Assembly: GCA_963691715.1 (NCBI GenBank)
Contig: OY829281.1
Coordinates: 1,116,001-1,180,000, forward strand
DNA length: 64,000 nt
DNA from: HXMU1420-13 sp963691715
GTDB lineage: Bacteria > Bacteroidota > Rhodothermia > Balneolales > Balneolaceae
Reading direction: 5' to 3'
Part shown: piece after piece, positions 18,035 through 26,924 of the stretch
Position numbering within the stretch: position 1 is the first letter of the stretch
Layout: each line of letters opens with the position of its first letter
Made by a program: the position numbers and the translations under genes
Notes under the pieces: generated by a model
Told to the model about the DNA's origin: nothing
Database searches by the model: none
Seen by the model: only the letters and a program-made list of their open reading frames with translations

Positions 18035-19087
18035 TTAATGAGCATGCTCATGATGATGCTCGTGTTCTTCTGCTGCCATACCAATAAACACAGCAGATAA
18101 TAATGTAAATATATAGGCTTGTAATAAAGCCACAAATACTTTCAAGGCATACAGAACTACAGTAAGTACGACAGAAAATACACTTACGCTATATCCTGCT
18201 ATTGAACCAAAAATGTCTGCGAATATGAATATTAAACCAAGGATAGCAATAATCATTATTTTGCCAGATAACATGTTTGCAAAAAGACGTATTGCTAAGG
18301 CAAACGGTTTGGTAAATATTCCCAAAATCTCAACTGGAGTAAGAATCGCACGAACCCATGTTGGAACTCCTGGAAACCAAAAGATATGTCCCCAATAATC
18401 TTTAGTTCCACTAAATTGTGTGATTACAAATGTCATTAGTGCTAGTGTTGCAGTTACAGTGAGGTCTGCTGTTGCGGTGGCAGCCCAAGGGAATAAGCCA
18501 AGTAAATTCATAAAAGCAATTCCCATAAACATGGTGAAAAAATAGGGAACATATTGATCTGCTTTTTTTTCATCTATATTAGATCGCGCAACATCATCCC
18601 GGATGAAAATGAAAAGTATTTCAAAAATGTTTTGCAAAGCACCTCGAGGCTCAACATTTTTACCAACGCCCTTCTTATAACGTTGTGCCATCGATATGGT
18701 CCAAAATATTGCTATAAACAAGCCCAACCAAAAATATACAAGATGAGATGTTATGGAAAGATCAAGTTTTACATGCCCACCAGCGGAAGGAGTTAGCACA
18801 TAATTTGATTCATTAAATAAACCAGAAGCAACCGCCTTCTTAGTGTTACGGAAAAAATTGAATTTATTTTCACCTTCAGCGTTTTCCCAGAAAATTATTC
18901 TTGGCAAATATAAATACCCACCATTTATGACCTGTGGGACTTTAATATAGTAGTGATCTACTACTGTACCCATAACATCTAAAATAGGTTCATTTTCCTC
19001 GCTATCGGTATTAAATGCGAATAAATGGATTGTGCTTACAGATAAAAAAAGAAGTGTTAAAAACAGGCGACGTGTTGTCTGTAACAT
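18035..19087 (-). CDS. atpB: ATP synthase Fo subunit a
   Basis: A 350-residue membrane protein. The conserved C-terminal half includes FALAIRLFANMLSGK, holding the essential Arg that faces the c-ring. An N-terminal signal-like helix with a roughly 90-residue extracytoplasmic extension makes it longer than the E. coli protein (271), as is common in this phylum. The C-terminus is a His-rich tail (EEHEHHHEHAH) that could bind metal. Its ATG overlaps the stop of the upstream AtpI-like gene by one base. Confidence 0.96.
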   Translation of the reverse strand: MLQTTRRLFLTLLFLSVSTIHLFAFNTDSEENEPILDVMGTVVDHYYIKVPQVINGGYLYLPRIIFWENAEGENKFNFFRNTKKAVASGLFNESNYVLTPSAGGHVKLDLSITSHLVYFWLGLFIAIFWTISMAQRYKKGVGKNVEPRGALQNIFEILFIFIRDDVARSNIDEKKADQYVPYFFTMFMGIAFMNLLGLFPWAATATADLTVTATLALMTFVITQFSGTKDYWGHIFWFPGVPTWVRAILTPVEILGIFTKPFALAIRLFANMLSGKIMIIAILGLIFIFADIFGSIAGYSVSVFSVVLTVVLYALKVFVALLQAYIFTLLSAVFIGMAAEEHEHHHEHAH

Positions 19088-19458
19088 TATAATTGGATAC
19101 TTCCCTTTTTGAGGATTCTATGGATAAAAATCATTTCGGTTATAGAATGACCAAGATAAGAAATAATGAAACTAACTGTAAAGTAGATTTCATCAATTTT
19201 TGTTGTTTTGAGTAAAATGGCAAAGGTTGTTAATACGATGAAAAAACGTATTGGAATAGAGAATAAAAAAGCCTTAAAAAACACGGTATCTTTGCTATTC
19301 CAAAACTTATGAATAATTATAAAACTACTTAATACAAATAATAGGCTTAGAGTGTAACCCCAAAAAACAGCCCAAATTTTATAATCATATAAAAACAAAG
19401 AGAGTGCAAGCAGAAGGATAAAGACTAGTATTTGGTATTTAAAAAGTATCTTTATCAT
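19087..19458 (-). CDS. AtpI-like small membrane protein of the atp operon
   Basis: A 123-residue protein with four predicted membrane helices, in the place of AtpI/UncI in the operon. It is divergent, and I infer the identity from topology and position more than from motifs. AtpI-type proteins assist c-ring assembly or Mg2+ handling. The ATG lies inside the 3' end of atpZ (20-bp overlap) and its stop overlaps the atpB start by one base, so translation of all three is coupled. Confidence 0.65.
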   Translation of the reverse strand: MIKILFKYQILVFILLLALSLFLYDYKIWAVFWGYTLSLLFVLSSFIIIHKFWNSKDTVFFKAFLFSIPIRFFIVLTTFAILLKTTKIDEIYFTVSFIISYLGHSITEMIFIHRILKKGSIQL

Positions 19459-19672
19459 TATGCATAGAGTTCATTTTTTTTGCAATACGCGTAGTAGTTA
19501 TAAAAAAAAGTATTATACCTAAAATAACCCCAAATAATATTCCTACTGGTGAACTATTAAATACCTGATCTAGAAAATAGCCTCCAAACATTGGAATGAG
19601 TAGAGAAGCGGCAATTTCTGCACCTAAACCCAGGTATTCTTTGTAATTCTTTGGTAAAAAATCTGAATTCAA
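19439..19672 (-). CDS. atpZ: AtpZ/AtpI-family protein
   Basis: A 77-residue protein with two membrane helices and the family pattern YLGLGAEIAASLLIPMFGGYFLDQVF, followed by a GILFGVILGIILF helix. AtpZ acts with AtpI in Mg2+/Ca2+ transport or c-ring assembly. It overlaps bactofilin by 4 bases (ATGA) and the AtpI-like gene by 20 bp. Confidence 0.85.
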   Translation of the reverse strand: MNSDFLPKNYKEYLGLGAEIAASLLIPMFGGYFLDQVFNSSPVGILFGVILGIILFFITTTRIAKKMNSMHNDKDTF

Positions 19673-20106
19673 CTACCAGAAGCTTTTAAATGGGTGCTTT
19701 TCTCATATTCTTTATCGTTTAACTGAGAAAGTTTAGTTGATAATTCTCCCATGCGGCAAGCACCATTGATTGCAGCACCTTCCTCTACAATCAATGTTTT
19801 TGTATAAATATTTCCATCTACAATTGCACTCTTTCGTAAAATTAGTTTATTGAATACTCGTACTTCACCTTCAACTCTACCTGCTATGTCTGCATCTGCA
19901 GATGCAATATTTCCACTTACCTTTCCTATAATGGTTACAATAAGTTTGCCTTTGCTATTTGCTTCACCATCAACTACCCCACTTATCCGCATATCTGAGT
20001 TAGAATGTATATTCCCCATAACTTTAGTTCCTTCGCTGATAATATTCACCGCTGGCGAATTACTAATTCTGTTTACCACTTTCTTATTTTTTTTTCGATT
20101 TAACAT
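19669..20106 (-). CDS. Bactofilin (polymer-forming cytoskeletal protein)
   Basis: A 145-residue right-handed beta-helix protein. The central repeats (GNIHSNSDMRISG, GEANSKGKL, GKVSGNIASADADIAG, GEVRVFNKL, GNIYTKTL) are spaced about 17-18 residues apart, as in bactofilins that assemble into nucleotide-independent filaments. The basic N-terminal tail is a probable membrane-contact segment. It lies 2 bp downstream of an M23 peptidase gene and is coupled to atpZ. A bactofilin next to an M23 peptidase is a known pairing that localises wall hydrolysis for cell shape. Confidence 0.93.
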   Translation of the reverse strand: MLNRKKNKKVVNRISNSPAVNIISEGTKVMGNIHSNSDMRISGVVDGEANSKGKLIVTIIGKVSGNIASADADIAGRVEGEVRVFNKLILRKSAIVDGNIYTKTLIVEEGAAINGACRMGELSTKLSQLNDKEYEKSTHLKASGS

Positions 20107-20108
20107 AG

Positions 20109-20969
20109 TTACTTAATTAAATATAATTCTGGGTCTTGTGAGATTCCATCTTTCCAAATTTCTAGGTGTAAATGAGGTCCTGTACTACTTAACCCAATAT
20201 CACCAGTTGTACCGACAATATCGCCTTTTAAAACGACATCACCACTTTTTCGAGTAACAGATGAACAATGTTTGTACACGCTTAATATACCTGCTGCATG
20301 TTGTATGGTTAACACATAACCATCGTTAATAGTCCAACTAGCATTTACAACTGTTCCATCGGCAATACTAGTTATAATTTCATTTGTGTTAGTAGCAATA
20401 TCTATTCCAAAATGAAAATTATCTGGATCATATTCTCTGGTATGTGTCCCTTCAACTGGAAAAAATGAAGGGAAATCATCTGCAGCATTTAACATATTAG
20501 AAAAAACTATCCCTGATGGATTAACTCTACTTGCAGTTTGTGCTGTATTTTCAACAAAGGTATAATCGTTGTCATAGTTAAGACCAGCCTCAAAGATAGA
20601 ACCAAATCTTTCATCCGTTATTAAAGTTGTATCTAAACTTAAGCGTATTACATTCTTCATTTCATTCAACTGCTGATCACGTGAGAGTAACGAATCTTGC
20701 AAAATATTTACTCTCTGTACTATATTATCTATCTCTATTCTCATAAGAGCATCATCTTCGGTGGATAATAATGCACCAATAGGTGTAACAATAATTAGTG
20801 TTACAAAAAGAAGCGAGAGTATCAGAGATGATACAATAAATAATGATATAATATTATTCGGAATAATGTTAAAAGAATTATCTTCACCAGTTTTACCATC
20901 ACCTAATAAAATTATGGTTACTTCCTTATATCTGTGTTCGTAAAGCTTTTTTAAAAAATTGATCATCAT
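20109..20969 (-). CDS. M23-family metallopeptidase, membrane-anchored
   Basis: A 286-residue protein with a membrane helix (about residues 41-65), a periplasmic coiled coil (about 78-110) and a C-terminal LytM/M23 domain. Zinc ligands are visible in NFHFGIDIA (HxxxD) and GPHLHLEIW (HxH). It likely cuts peptidoglycan crosslinks or stem peptides. The bactofilin gene follows after 2 bp, so the pair probably forms a shape-determining module in front of the ATP synthase genes. Confidence 0.92.
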   Translation of the reverse strand: MMINFLKKLYEHRYKEVTIILLGDGKTGEDNSFNIIPNNIISLFIVSSLILSLLFVTLIIVTPIGALLSTEDDALMRIEIDNIVQRVNILQDSLLSRDQQLNEMKNVIRLSLDTTLITDERFGSIFEAGLNYDNDYTFVENTAQTASRVNPSGIVFSNMLNAADDFPSFFPVEGTHTREYDPDNFHFGIDIATNTNEIITSIADGTVVNASWTINDGYVLTIQHAAGILSVYKHCSSVTRKSGDVVLKGDIVGTTGDIGLSSTGPHLHLEIWKDGISQDPELYLIK

Positions 20970-20996
20970 TACTACCTGCTACATTATATGTAATAA

Positions 20997-22280
20997 TCAC
21001 GAGGAAATTGCATTAAAAATTGATGATAGATCTTTTGTCAATTTTTTTCTATCAAACTTTTTTATGAAATTTTTATCAACTGGAGGAAAATTATCCCCTT
21101 CCCATAAATTAATCATCTCGAAAATAGTTTGCCGAATTTCTAATTCTGAGTTTGGAGGAGCCCAAAACCCTGACCCATATTTTTCTAGTAAAAGAGATGC
21201 TTCCGATTTATGTACTAGTCCAAGAATAGGTTTTTTGGTTCCAATATATTCGTACAACTTGCCTGATTTTATTTGTTTCAAATTGGGATCAAAGTTAGAG
21301 ATCATCCAAAGCACATCAGCCTTAATCAGGTTTTCTACTGCAACACTATGTGGTACATATCCATAATCAGTTACACAATATTCTAATCCATAGCTATTGA
21401 TTAATTCTTGAATTCGATGATCTAATCCCCCTTGAAAGTGTAAATGTATGATATCTTTAAATTTATCATTATTGCGTACAAGGTTGTGGATTGCAGAAAG
21501 AAAAAGATCTGGCTGATTTTGCTCATAAAACAAACCACTGTATAAAAAATTGAGTTTTTTATCTTGATAATTTAAAATCGGGTTCGATGTTTTTTTGTCA
21601 AAATCTTTAGGATCAAATCCATGAGGAATTACGCTAACTTTGGATTTACTTTCCGGATAATCCTCTATAAACTTCTCCTTAATAAAATTATCTAAACAAA
21701 TAATTTTATCTATACTGGCAATGATTTTTGTTTCCTGATTTCTTAGAATATTTTTTTGCCATCCCCACAAATTTTCATGAAAATGATTCCTTGTCCATGA
21801 ATCTCTGTAATCTACAACTAGGGGTATATTGGTAGCATCTTTTATCTGTTGCCCAATTATGTGATTGCTAAAAGGAGGTGCAGAACTGAATATTGCATCA
21901 ATTGAATTTTCTGAAATAATTTCTAGTGCTTTACTAATTGCTGGCTTAATCCATCCTCGTTTATTGTCAGGATAAAAAAAGAGTCTTGAAATCCTCCTTA
22001 ATAATTTCGCCTTCCGATTAGAAACAACAATTTTTTTACGATTATGAGTTGCCGCCTTTTGAAAAATATCTGCATTCTTCACTCTATGGATTTCTAAATC
22101 TAGTGCATCTAATTCTTTTTCTAATGATTCGTCAAAGGTGTGATATATACCCGGCTCTGGACATAAGATAATTGGATTCCAACCATAATCACGCAGATAT
22201 TTAGCAAACTTAAGAGGACGCTGAACTCCACTCCCTCCCATCGGTGGAAAATAATACAGGATAAAAAGTACGTTTTTCAT
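20997..22280 (-). CDS. Family 4 glycosyltransferase
   Basis: A 427-residue GT-B-fold enzyme. The N-terminus has LYYFPPMGGSGVQRPLKFAKYL, with the glycine loop of GT4 transferases. The C-terminal half has LNFLYSGLFYEQ and LKQIKSGKLYEYIGTKKPILG, the nucleotide-sugar-binding region. It resembles the GT4 at 9604-10863 throughout. It lies 15 bp after guaB and 27 bp before the M23 gene, so it seems to be co-transcribed with housekeeping genes rather than with a polysaccharide locus. Confidence 0.85.
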   Translation of the reverse strand: MKNVLFILYYFPPMGGSGVQRPLKFAKYLRDYGWNPIILCPEPGIYHTFDESLEKELDALDLEIHRVKNADIFQKAATHNRKKIVVSNRKAKLLRRISRLFFYPDNKRGWIKPAISKALEIISENSIDAIFSSAPPFSNHIIGQQIKDATNIPLVVDYRDSWTRNHFHENLWGWQKNILRNQETKIIASIDKIICLDNFIKEKFIEDYPESKSKVSVIPHGFDPKDFDKKTSNPILNYQDKKLNFLYSGLFYEQNQPDLFLSAIHNLVRNNDKFKDIIHLHFQGGLDHRIQELINSYGLEYCVTDYGYVPHSVAVENLIKADVLWMISNFDPNLKQIKSGKLYEYIGTKKPILGLVHKSEASLLLEKYGSGFWAPPNSELEIRQTIFEMINLWEGDNFPPVDKNFIKKFDRKKLTKDLSSIFNAISS

Positions 22281-22295
22281 AGTAAAACATACATT

Positions 22296-23777
22296 TTAGA
22301 CAGAGTAATTTGGAGCTTCTTTCGTAATTTGAACTGTATGAGGGTGACTTTCGCGATAAGAAGCAGCTGATATTTGTACAAATTCAGCCCTTTTTAACTC
22401 TTTTATATTTGCTGCACCACAATAGCCCATTGCAGCTTTTAAACCACCATTCATTTGATGTACAACTTCACTTAAAAAACCTTTAAAAGGCACACGCCCT
22501 TCAATACCTTCTGGCACTAATTTTCTTAAGTCATCCTCTACATCCTGGAAATAACGATCTTTAGATCCTTTTTTCATTGCACCAATACTTCCCATTCCGC
22601 GGTATGACTTATACTTTCGTGATTCATAAATGATAGTCTCACCAGGACTTTCATCAACTCCAGCAAACATAGATCCCATCATAACAACGTCTGCTCCACC
22701 TGCTAAGGCTTTTGGGATATCTCCAGTTTGTTTAATTCCCCCATCTGCAACTAGCCCAATACCTTTTTGCTGACAAAACTCAGAAACTTCCATTATTGCA
22801 CTTAATTGCGGAACCCCAATACCAGTTACCACCCTTGTAGTGCATATAGAACCTGGACCGACGCCAACTTTAACCACATCTGCACCCGCTTCAACAAGAG
22901 CTTCAGCTGCGGCTTTTGTAGCAATATTACCACCTATGATATTTAAATCTGGATAAGCTTTTTTAATTTGATTTACAGTATTCAACACACCCTGTGAATG
23001 ACCATGTGCGGTATCAACAGTAATGATATCAACACCAGCACTAACCAATGCATCAACTCTATCCATTGTATCAGCTGTAACACCAACAGCAGCCCCAACC
23101 CGTAATCTTCCTAAATCATCTTTACAGGCATTAGGGAAATTCATTTTCTTTTCAATATCCTTGAACGTAATTAACCCCACAAGCTTATTCTTTTTATCAA
23201 CGATAGGAAGTTTTTCAACTTTGTACGTTTGAAGTATCTCTTCTGCTTGTTTCAGATTGGTACCTTCTTTACTAGTTACAAGGTTTTCACTGGTCATAAT
23301 TTCTCCAAGTTTCCTGGTCAACTCAGATTCAAATCTTAAATCTCTATTAGTAACTATTCCAATCAATAAACCAGAGTTATCCACTATCGGAATACCTCCA
23401 ATTTTGTGCTTGCGCATCAAATTTCTTGCATCTAAAATGGTTGCGTCTTTTCCTAAAGTCACAGGATCAACAATCATTCCGCTTTCACTTCTCTTTACCA
23501 ATCGAACATGCTCTGCTTGTTCTTCAATAGACATATTTTTGTGCAACATTGCGATACCACCTTCACGAGCCAATGCAATAGCAAGCTTATATTCCGAAAC
23601 GGTATCCATTGCCGCACTCAATACTGGGATATTAAGTTTTAATGATGGAGTTAGATCAACACTTATATCAACTTCTCGTGGTAAAACATTAGAATAATTT
23701 GGAACAAGGAGTACATCGTCGTAGGTTAGGCCTTGTCGTAAAATGCGATTGAAGGGGGAATCGCTTGTCTTGTTCAT
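22296..23777 (-). CDS. guaB: Inosine-5'-monophosphate dehydrogenase
   Basis: It oxidises IMP to XMP with NAD+, the committed step of GMP synthesis. The chosen start gives 493 residues, normal for the family. The catalytic cysteine is in GPGSICTTR, and two CBS domains are inserted at about residues 95-215. The C-terminal flap includes GMGSIGAMKKGS. The frame is open for 17 further codons (ATG at 23828), but the family begins near FNRILRQGLTYDDVLL, so I use ATG at 23777. No Shine-Dalgarno is seen. Confidence 0.97.
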   Translation of the reverse strand: MNKTSDSPFNRILRQGLTYDDVLLVPNYSNVLPREVDISVDLTPSLKLNIPVLSAAMDTVSEYKLAIALAREGGIAMLHKNMSIEEQAEHVRLVKRSESGMIVDPVTLGKDATILDARNLMRKHKIGGIPIVDNSGLLIGIVTNRDLRFESELTRKLGEIMTSENLVTSKEGTNLKQAEEILQTYKVEKLPIVDKKNKLVGLITFKDIEKKMNFPNACKDDLGRLRVGAAVGVTADTMDRVDALVSAGVDIITVDTAHGHSQGVLNTVNQIKKAYPDLNIIGGNIATKAAAEALVEAGADVVKVGVGPGSICTTRVVTGIGVPQLSAIMEVSEFCQQKGIGLVADGGIKQTGDIPKALAGGADVVMMGSMFAGVDESPGETIIYESRKYKSYRGMGSIGAMKKGSKDRYFQDVEDDLRKLVPEGIEGRVPFKGFLSEVVHQMNGGLKAAMGYCGAANIKELKRAEFVQISAASYRESHPHTVQITKEAPNYSV

Positions 23778-23890
23778 GAATGAGGTATTTTGCTTGCGGT
23801 TTTTCAAAGATACGCATATTGTATGCAAGTTTAACGCTTTAAACTATTTTTTTAATTCCACGTACGAGTTCCTAATTAACTCTTGAAAGC

Positions 23891-24637
23891 ATGCGGTCAT
23901 TTAATAAAAATGAAACACAAAATATTTTAGCAAAAGCAGCTGAATTGGAGATGACTACGTCTTTAGATGGAGGTAGCAATGGTTTAACCGAGCAAGAAAT
24001 ACTAGAACTGGTAAAAGAATCAGGAATTAGTACATCAAGTATTCAGCTAGCTATTCAATCTTTCAACACACCTACTTTTAAACATTCTTTTAACTGGCTG
24101 AAAGGGACATCAAAAACTGAGCACGTCGAATATTTCGATACAGAGCTTCGTTCGGAACAGATGACCAAAGTTCTTCAACTGCTTCAGTCTACTGAAAATG
24201 AATTAGGGGAAACAGAATTACATTCTAAAAAACTGAGTTGGTCAACTAAACGTGAAGTCGAGTCACTGAAAGTTACCTTAAAAGAAGAGAATAATAGAAC
24301 TTCATTTACTTATTCGAAGAGATGGACAGAACTGAGAATATTAATGTCTATTTTTCCTTTCATATTAGCTTTCATAATAACCTTAGTAACAATGAAAGGT
24401 ATGGGTTTTAATAAGTTTACTACTCTCTTCTTTGCACCTTTTGGTGGATTTATTGGATTAGCAGTTGGTTGGACATACTTGAAATCAAAGTTTGAATCAC
24501 ACAAAAAGAAGCTTCATACACTTCTTGACCAATTAAGAGCACTATTTCTTCATAATGATAGTGTAAATACTCACATTGAGGTGGATGAATTAAAAATTGA
24601 TACCATTGAGTTATCATCACAAAAAATCAAAGTTTGA
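23891..24637 (+). CDS. Two-helix membrane protein, first of a tandem paralogous pair
   Basis: A 248-residue protein of unrecognised family. Residues 1-75 form a predicted helical domain with a GGSNGLTEQEILELVKESGI stretch, ending in the motif FNWLKGTS. A beta-rich middle follows, then two membrane helices (LRILMSIFPFILAFIITL and FAPFGGFIGLAVGWTYL) and a basic helical tail. The next gene has the same domain order and motif and begins 7 bp downstream. Together they look like a tandem duplication whose products could form a heteromer. The gene is divergent from guaB, with about 113 bp for promoters. Confidence 0.7.
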   Translation: MRSFNKNETQNILAKAAELEMTTSLDGGSNGLTEQEILELVKESGISTSSIQLAIQSFNTPTFKHSFNWLKGTSKTEHVEYFDTELRSEQMTKVLQLLQSTENELGETELHSKKLSWSTKREVESLKVTLKEENNRTSFTYSKRWTELRILMSIFPFILAFIITLVTMKGMGFNKFTTLFFAPFGGFIGLAVGWTYLKSKFESHKKKLHTLLDQLRALFLHNDSVNTHIEVDELKIDTIELSSQKIKV

Positions 24638-24644
24638 TCTTAAA

Positions 24645-25418
24645 ATGTCTAAACAACTATTTAATAAAAAAGAAATCAGTGATATTCTAAAAAAGGCATC
24701 TGAGATTCAGACACAAAAAGATTTGTATGGTGATAAGGATGGACTAACAAAAAAGGAATTACTTGGCTTAGCTAAAGAATTTGGTATCGATCAAGATTCA
24801 CTTAGTAAAGCCATCGCTCAAAAAGACTTCCCAAAATTAGATAATAAGTTCAACTGGTTAAAAGGAACTTCAGCAATTCATGATATTCAGTTAATTGAGG
24901 GCGAAATTACCAACGACAATTGGGAAGAAGTTGAAAGAGAAGTGCGTCGTTCTTTACATGCAATTGGAGAATCAAATAAACAAGGCACCTCTTTTGAATG
25001 GCAGCAACATTTTAAAGACATTGGATTTCGACATATCTCTTTCACTCCAGAAAATGGGTATACAAGAGTAGAATATGTTCATAAATGGCCTGGTATTAAA
25101 TTTATATCTGGATTTACATGCGCAATGATTTTTTTTGCAATTACATTTTTAAGTCTTGAACATAGTGAGCTATCCAAAGGTCTTTCTGTACTTCTATCCT
25201 TGTTTGCTGGTGGAATAGGATCGTATATAAACCGATTTATTCTAAACAACTATTTTAGGAGAAAGATGCAAACCATGCATAGAGTTATGAATACCATTAA
25301 AGATAAACTAGAAAGAATACACTCTCCGGATATCGTTGTAGAAGAAATAGACGCCTATAATTCAGATGATACAGAAGTGCCTGAATTAAGAATTAAACCT
25401 ACATTTAAATCGCTTTAA
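24645..25418 (+). CDS. Two-helix membrane protein, second of a tandem paralogous pair
   Basis: A 257-residue protein (start ATG at 24645; an in-frame ATG at 24597 inside the previous gene is less likely because the sequence homologous to the partner begins MSKQLFNKKE). The N-terminal domain has GDKDGLTKKELLGLAKEFGI and the shared FNWLKGTS motif. Two membrane helices follow (FISGFTCAMIFFAITFL and SVLLSLFAGGIGSYI), then a basic tail. The order matches the upstream gene. The DKDGLT segment looks like an EF-hand-type loop, though calcium binding is a guess. Its 3' end overlaps the convergent gene by 14 bp. Confidence 0.7.
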   Translation: MSKQLFNKKEISDILKKASEIQTQKDLYGDKDGLTKKELLGLAKEFGIDQDSLSKAIAQKDFPKLDNKFNWLKGTSAIHDIQLIEGEITNDNWEEVEREVRRSLHAIGESNKQGTSFEWQQHFKDIGFRHISFTPENGYTRVEYVHKWPGIKFISGFTCAMIFFAITFLSLEHSELSKGLSVLLSLFAGGIGSYINRFILNNYFRRKMQTMHRVMNTIKDKLERIHSPDIVVEEIDAYNSDDTEVPELRIKPTFKSL

Positions 25419-25746
25419 TTTTTAGCGCTTTAATAACAGCTTCCTTAGTTGCAATCTTATCGATGAAACTTTGAACCCAAAAATGTACTCGTTCACGTCG
25501 TTTTTGGATAAATGGATCGCACGTTGAATATAATCCTTTTAATTCTTTAACCATGAAACGCACGTCGTCGTAGATTTCAATTTTTATGTCATCGGGGAGC
25601 TTTGCCCAACCCATCAATTCGAAAGCTTCCTGCATCTCCACATATTCATCAGCACTTTCTTTTTTTATTCGATGTAGCAATGGCGCAACAAATACATTCA
25701 TTTCTTTTGATGTTGTTCGGGTGATAGGTCTGAGATTTGATATCAT
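25405..25746 (-). CDS. Hypothetical protein, 113 residues
   Basis: A soluble, helix-rich protein with no signal peptide, membrane helix or motif I recognise. Charged helices (KKESADEYVEMQEAFELM, DDIKIEIYDDVRFMVKEL) are separated by short turns. It converges on the paralogous pair, overlapping the last 14 bases. An alternative start is the internal Met17. The frame is open over its full length and codon use is like that of neighbours, so I accept it as a gene. Confidence 0.5.
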   Translation of the reverse strand: MISNLRPITRTTSKEMNVFVAPLLHRIKKESADEYVEMQEAFELMGWAKLPDDIKIEIYDDVRFMVKELKGLYSTCDPFIQKRRERVHFWVQSFIDKIATKEAVIKALKIKAI

Positions 25747-25879
25747 TGATTTTCTATTTGATGTATGATTTACTCAAATTTAACACTCCAGAGTGACAAC
25801 ATTATGTCACCCTAATCTGTCTTTATTTTTTATTCTTGGATTTTTTTTGATCTCAAACCATATTGTCAATAAAAAAACA

Positions 25880-26827
25880 ATGAAATTTTCTAAAATTTTG
25901 ATTCCTTTATTTTTTATTTCAATTCTAAGTAATAAGATACATGGTCAACTTCCTGTATCTTTAGATTTACCACAGGTGAGTCCGCTAGAAAATAGAAGTA
26001 TCACTATTGGATTTACTAAAATCTCGTTTGAATACAGCTCAGTAGGGATTAAAGAAAGAAAGATTTGGGGTGATTTAATCCCTTATGGAAAAATTTGGAG
26101 AACTGGAGCAAATAAAAACACAGTGTTTTCGGTTTCTGACGATGTATTGATCAATGGCAAACCATTAGCTGCAGGTTCTTACGGTTTTCATACTATTCCA
26201 GGCGAACATGAATGGGTAATTATTTTTTCACATAATCACGAAGCATGGGGAAGTTATTTTTATGATGAATCTGAGGATGCTTTGAGAATTACTGTTCCAG
26301 TCTCGGAAATGAATAGCCGATATGAATGGATGAAATTTTCTTTCAGTAAGTATACTGCTACTTCTGTAAACGTTTCCTTAAAATGGGCATACAGAAGTGT
26401 TCCATTTACCGTAGAAGTTCCGATGGAGGTAACCTTAAATAATGTAAAGAAACAGTTCACGAATAGGCCAGCATTTTCATGGCAAGGTTGGGAACAAGGG
26501 GCCAATTATCTATTAGCCAATGAGTACGAATTAGAAACTGCACTTGAATGGGCTATTCAAGCGGTTCAAAGAGAAAAAAATGCCACAACAATGATAACTC
26601 TTGGTAAACTTCAATTAAAAAATGGGCTGAACAATGAGGCTTTAAAATCAGCTACAGATCTAATGTCATGGTCGAATAATTGGAGATCCATTTTTGGAGC
26701 TGGTGAAATTTATGAAATGAATGAGATGATGGAAGAAGCAAAATCTGCCTATGAAAAAGCGTATGGTTTGACTACCAATGAACGGGTTAGAAATCAAATC
26801 AAAGAGAAGATAAATTCCTTGAATTAA
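25880..26827 (+). CDS. DUF2911 protein with C-terminal helical repeats
   Basis: Using the ATG at 25880 gives 315 residues with a clean signal peptide (ILIPLFFISILSNKIHG). The DUF2911 domain covers about residues 30-180, seen in SSVGIKERKIWGDLIPYGKIWRTGANK, GKPLAAGSYGFHTIPG and WGSYFYD. The C-terminal 100 residues are helical pairs like TPR repeats (NYLLANEYELETALEWAIQAV, LGKLQLKNGLNNEAL). Function is unknown; the family is common in Bacteroidota. An ATG at 25793 would place 29 residues ahead of the signal peptide and is rejected. A strong terminator follows. Confidence 0.82.
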   Translation: MKFSKILIPLFFISILSNKIHGQLPVSLDLPQVSPLENRSITIGFTKISFEYSSVGIKERKIWGDLIPYGKIWRTGANKNTVFSVSDDVLINGKPLAAGSYGFHTIPGEHEWVIIFSHNHEAWGSYFYDESEDALRITVPVSEMNSRYEWMKFSFSKYTATSVNVSLKWAYRSVPFTVEVPMEVTLNNVKKQFTNRPAFSWQGWEQGANYLLANEYELETALEWAIQAVQREKNATTMITLGKLQLKNGLNNEALKSATDLMSWSNNWRSIFGAGEIYEMNEMMEEAKSAYEKAYGLTTNERVRNQIKEKINSLN

Positions 26828-26849
26828 TTTTCTATCTCATTTTTAACAT

Positions 26850-26881
26850 GGAGATGCTAGTTCTAGTGTCTCCTTTTTTTT
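26850..26881 (+). terminator. Intrinsic terminator after the DUF2911 gene
   Basis: An 11-bp RNA stem, GGAGATGCTAG with CTAGTGTCTCC (two G-U pairs), closes a 2-nt loop and is followed by eight T (26874-26881). It lies 23 bp after the DUF2911 stop and separates it from exbD. Confidence 0.9.
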
Positions 26882-26924
26882 GCTTTATAATTGTTGTTAA
26901 TAAAAACACAATTAGGTAAGCATT

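Noticed and set aside
22296..23828. Longer guaB frame beginning at ATG 23828
   Set aside because: The IMP dehydrogenase family begins near FNRILRQGLTYDDVLL; the extra 17 residues have no family support. Start 23777 was used.
24597..24644. N-terminal extension of the second tandem paralogue
   Set aside because: It overlaps the first paralogue and the region homologous to that partner begins at ATG 24645.
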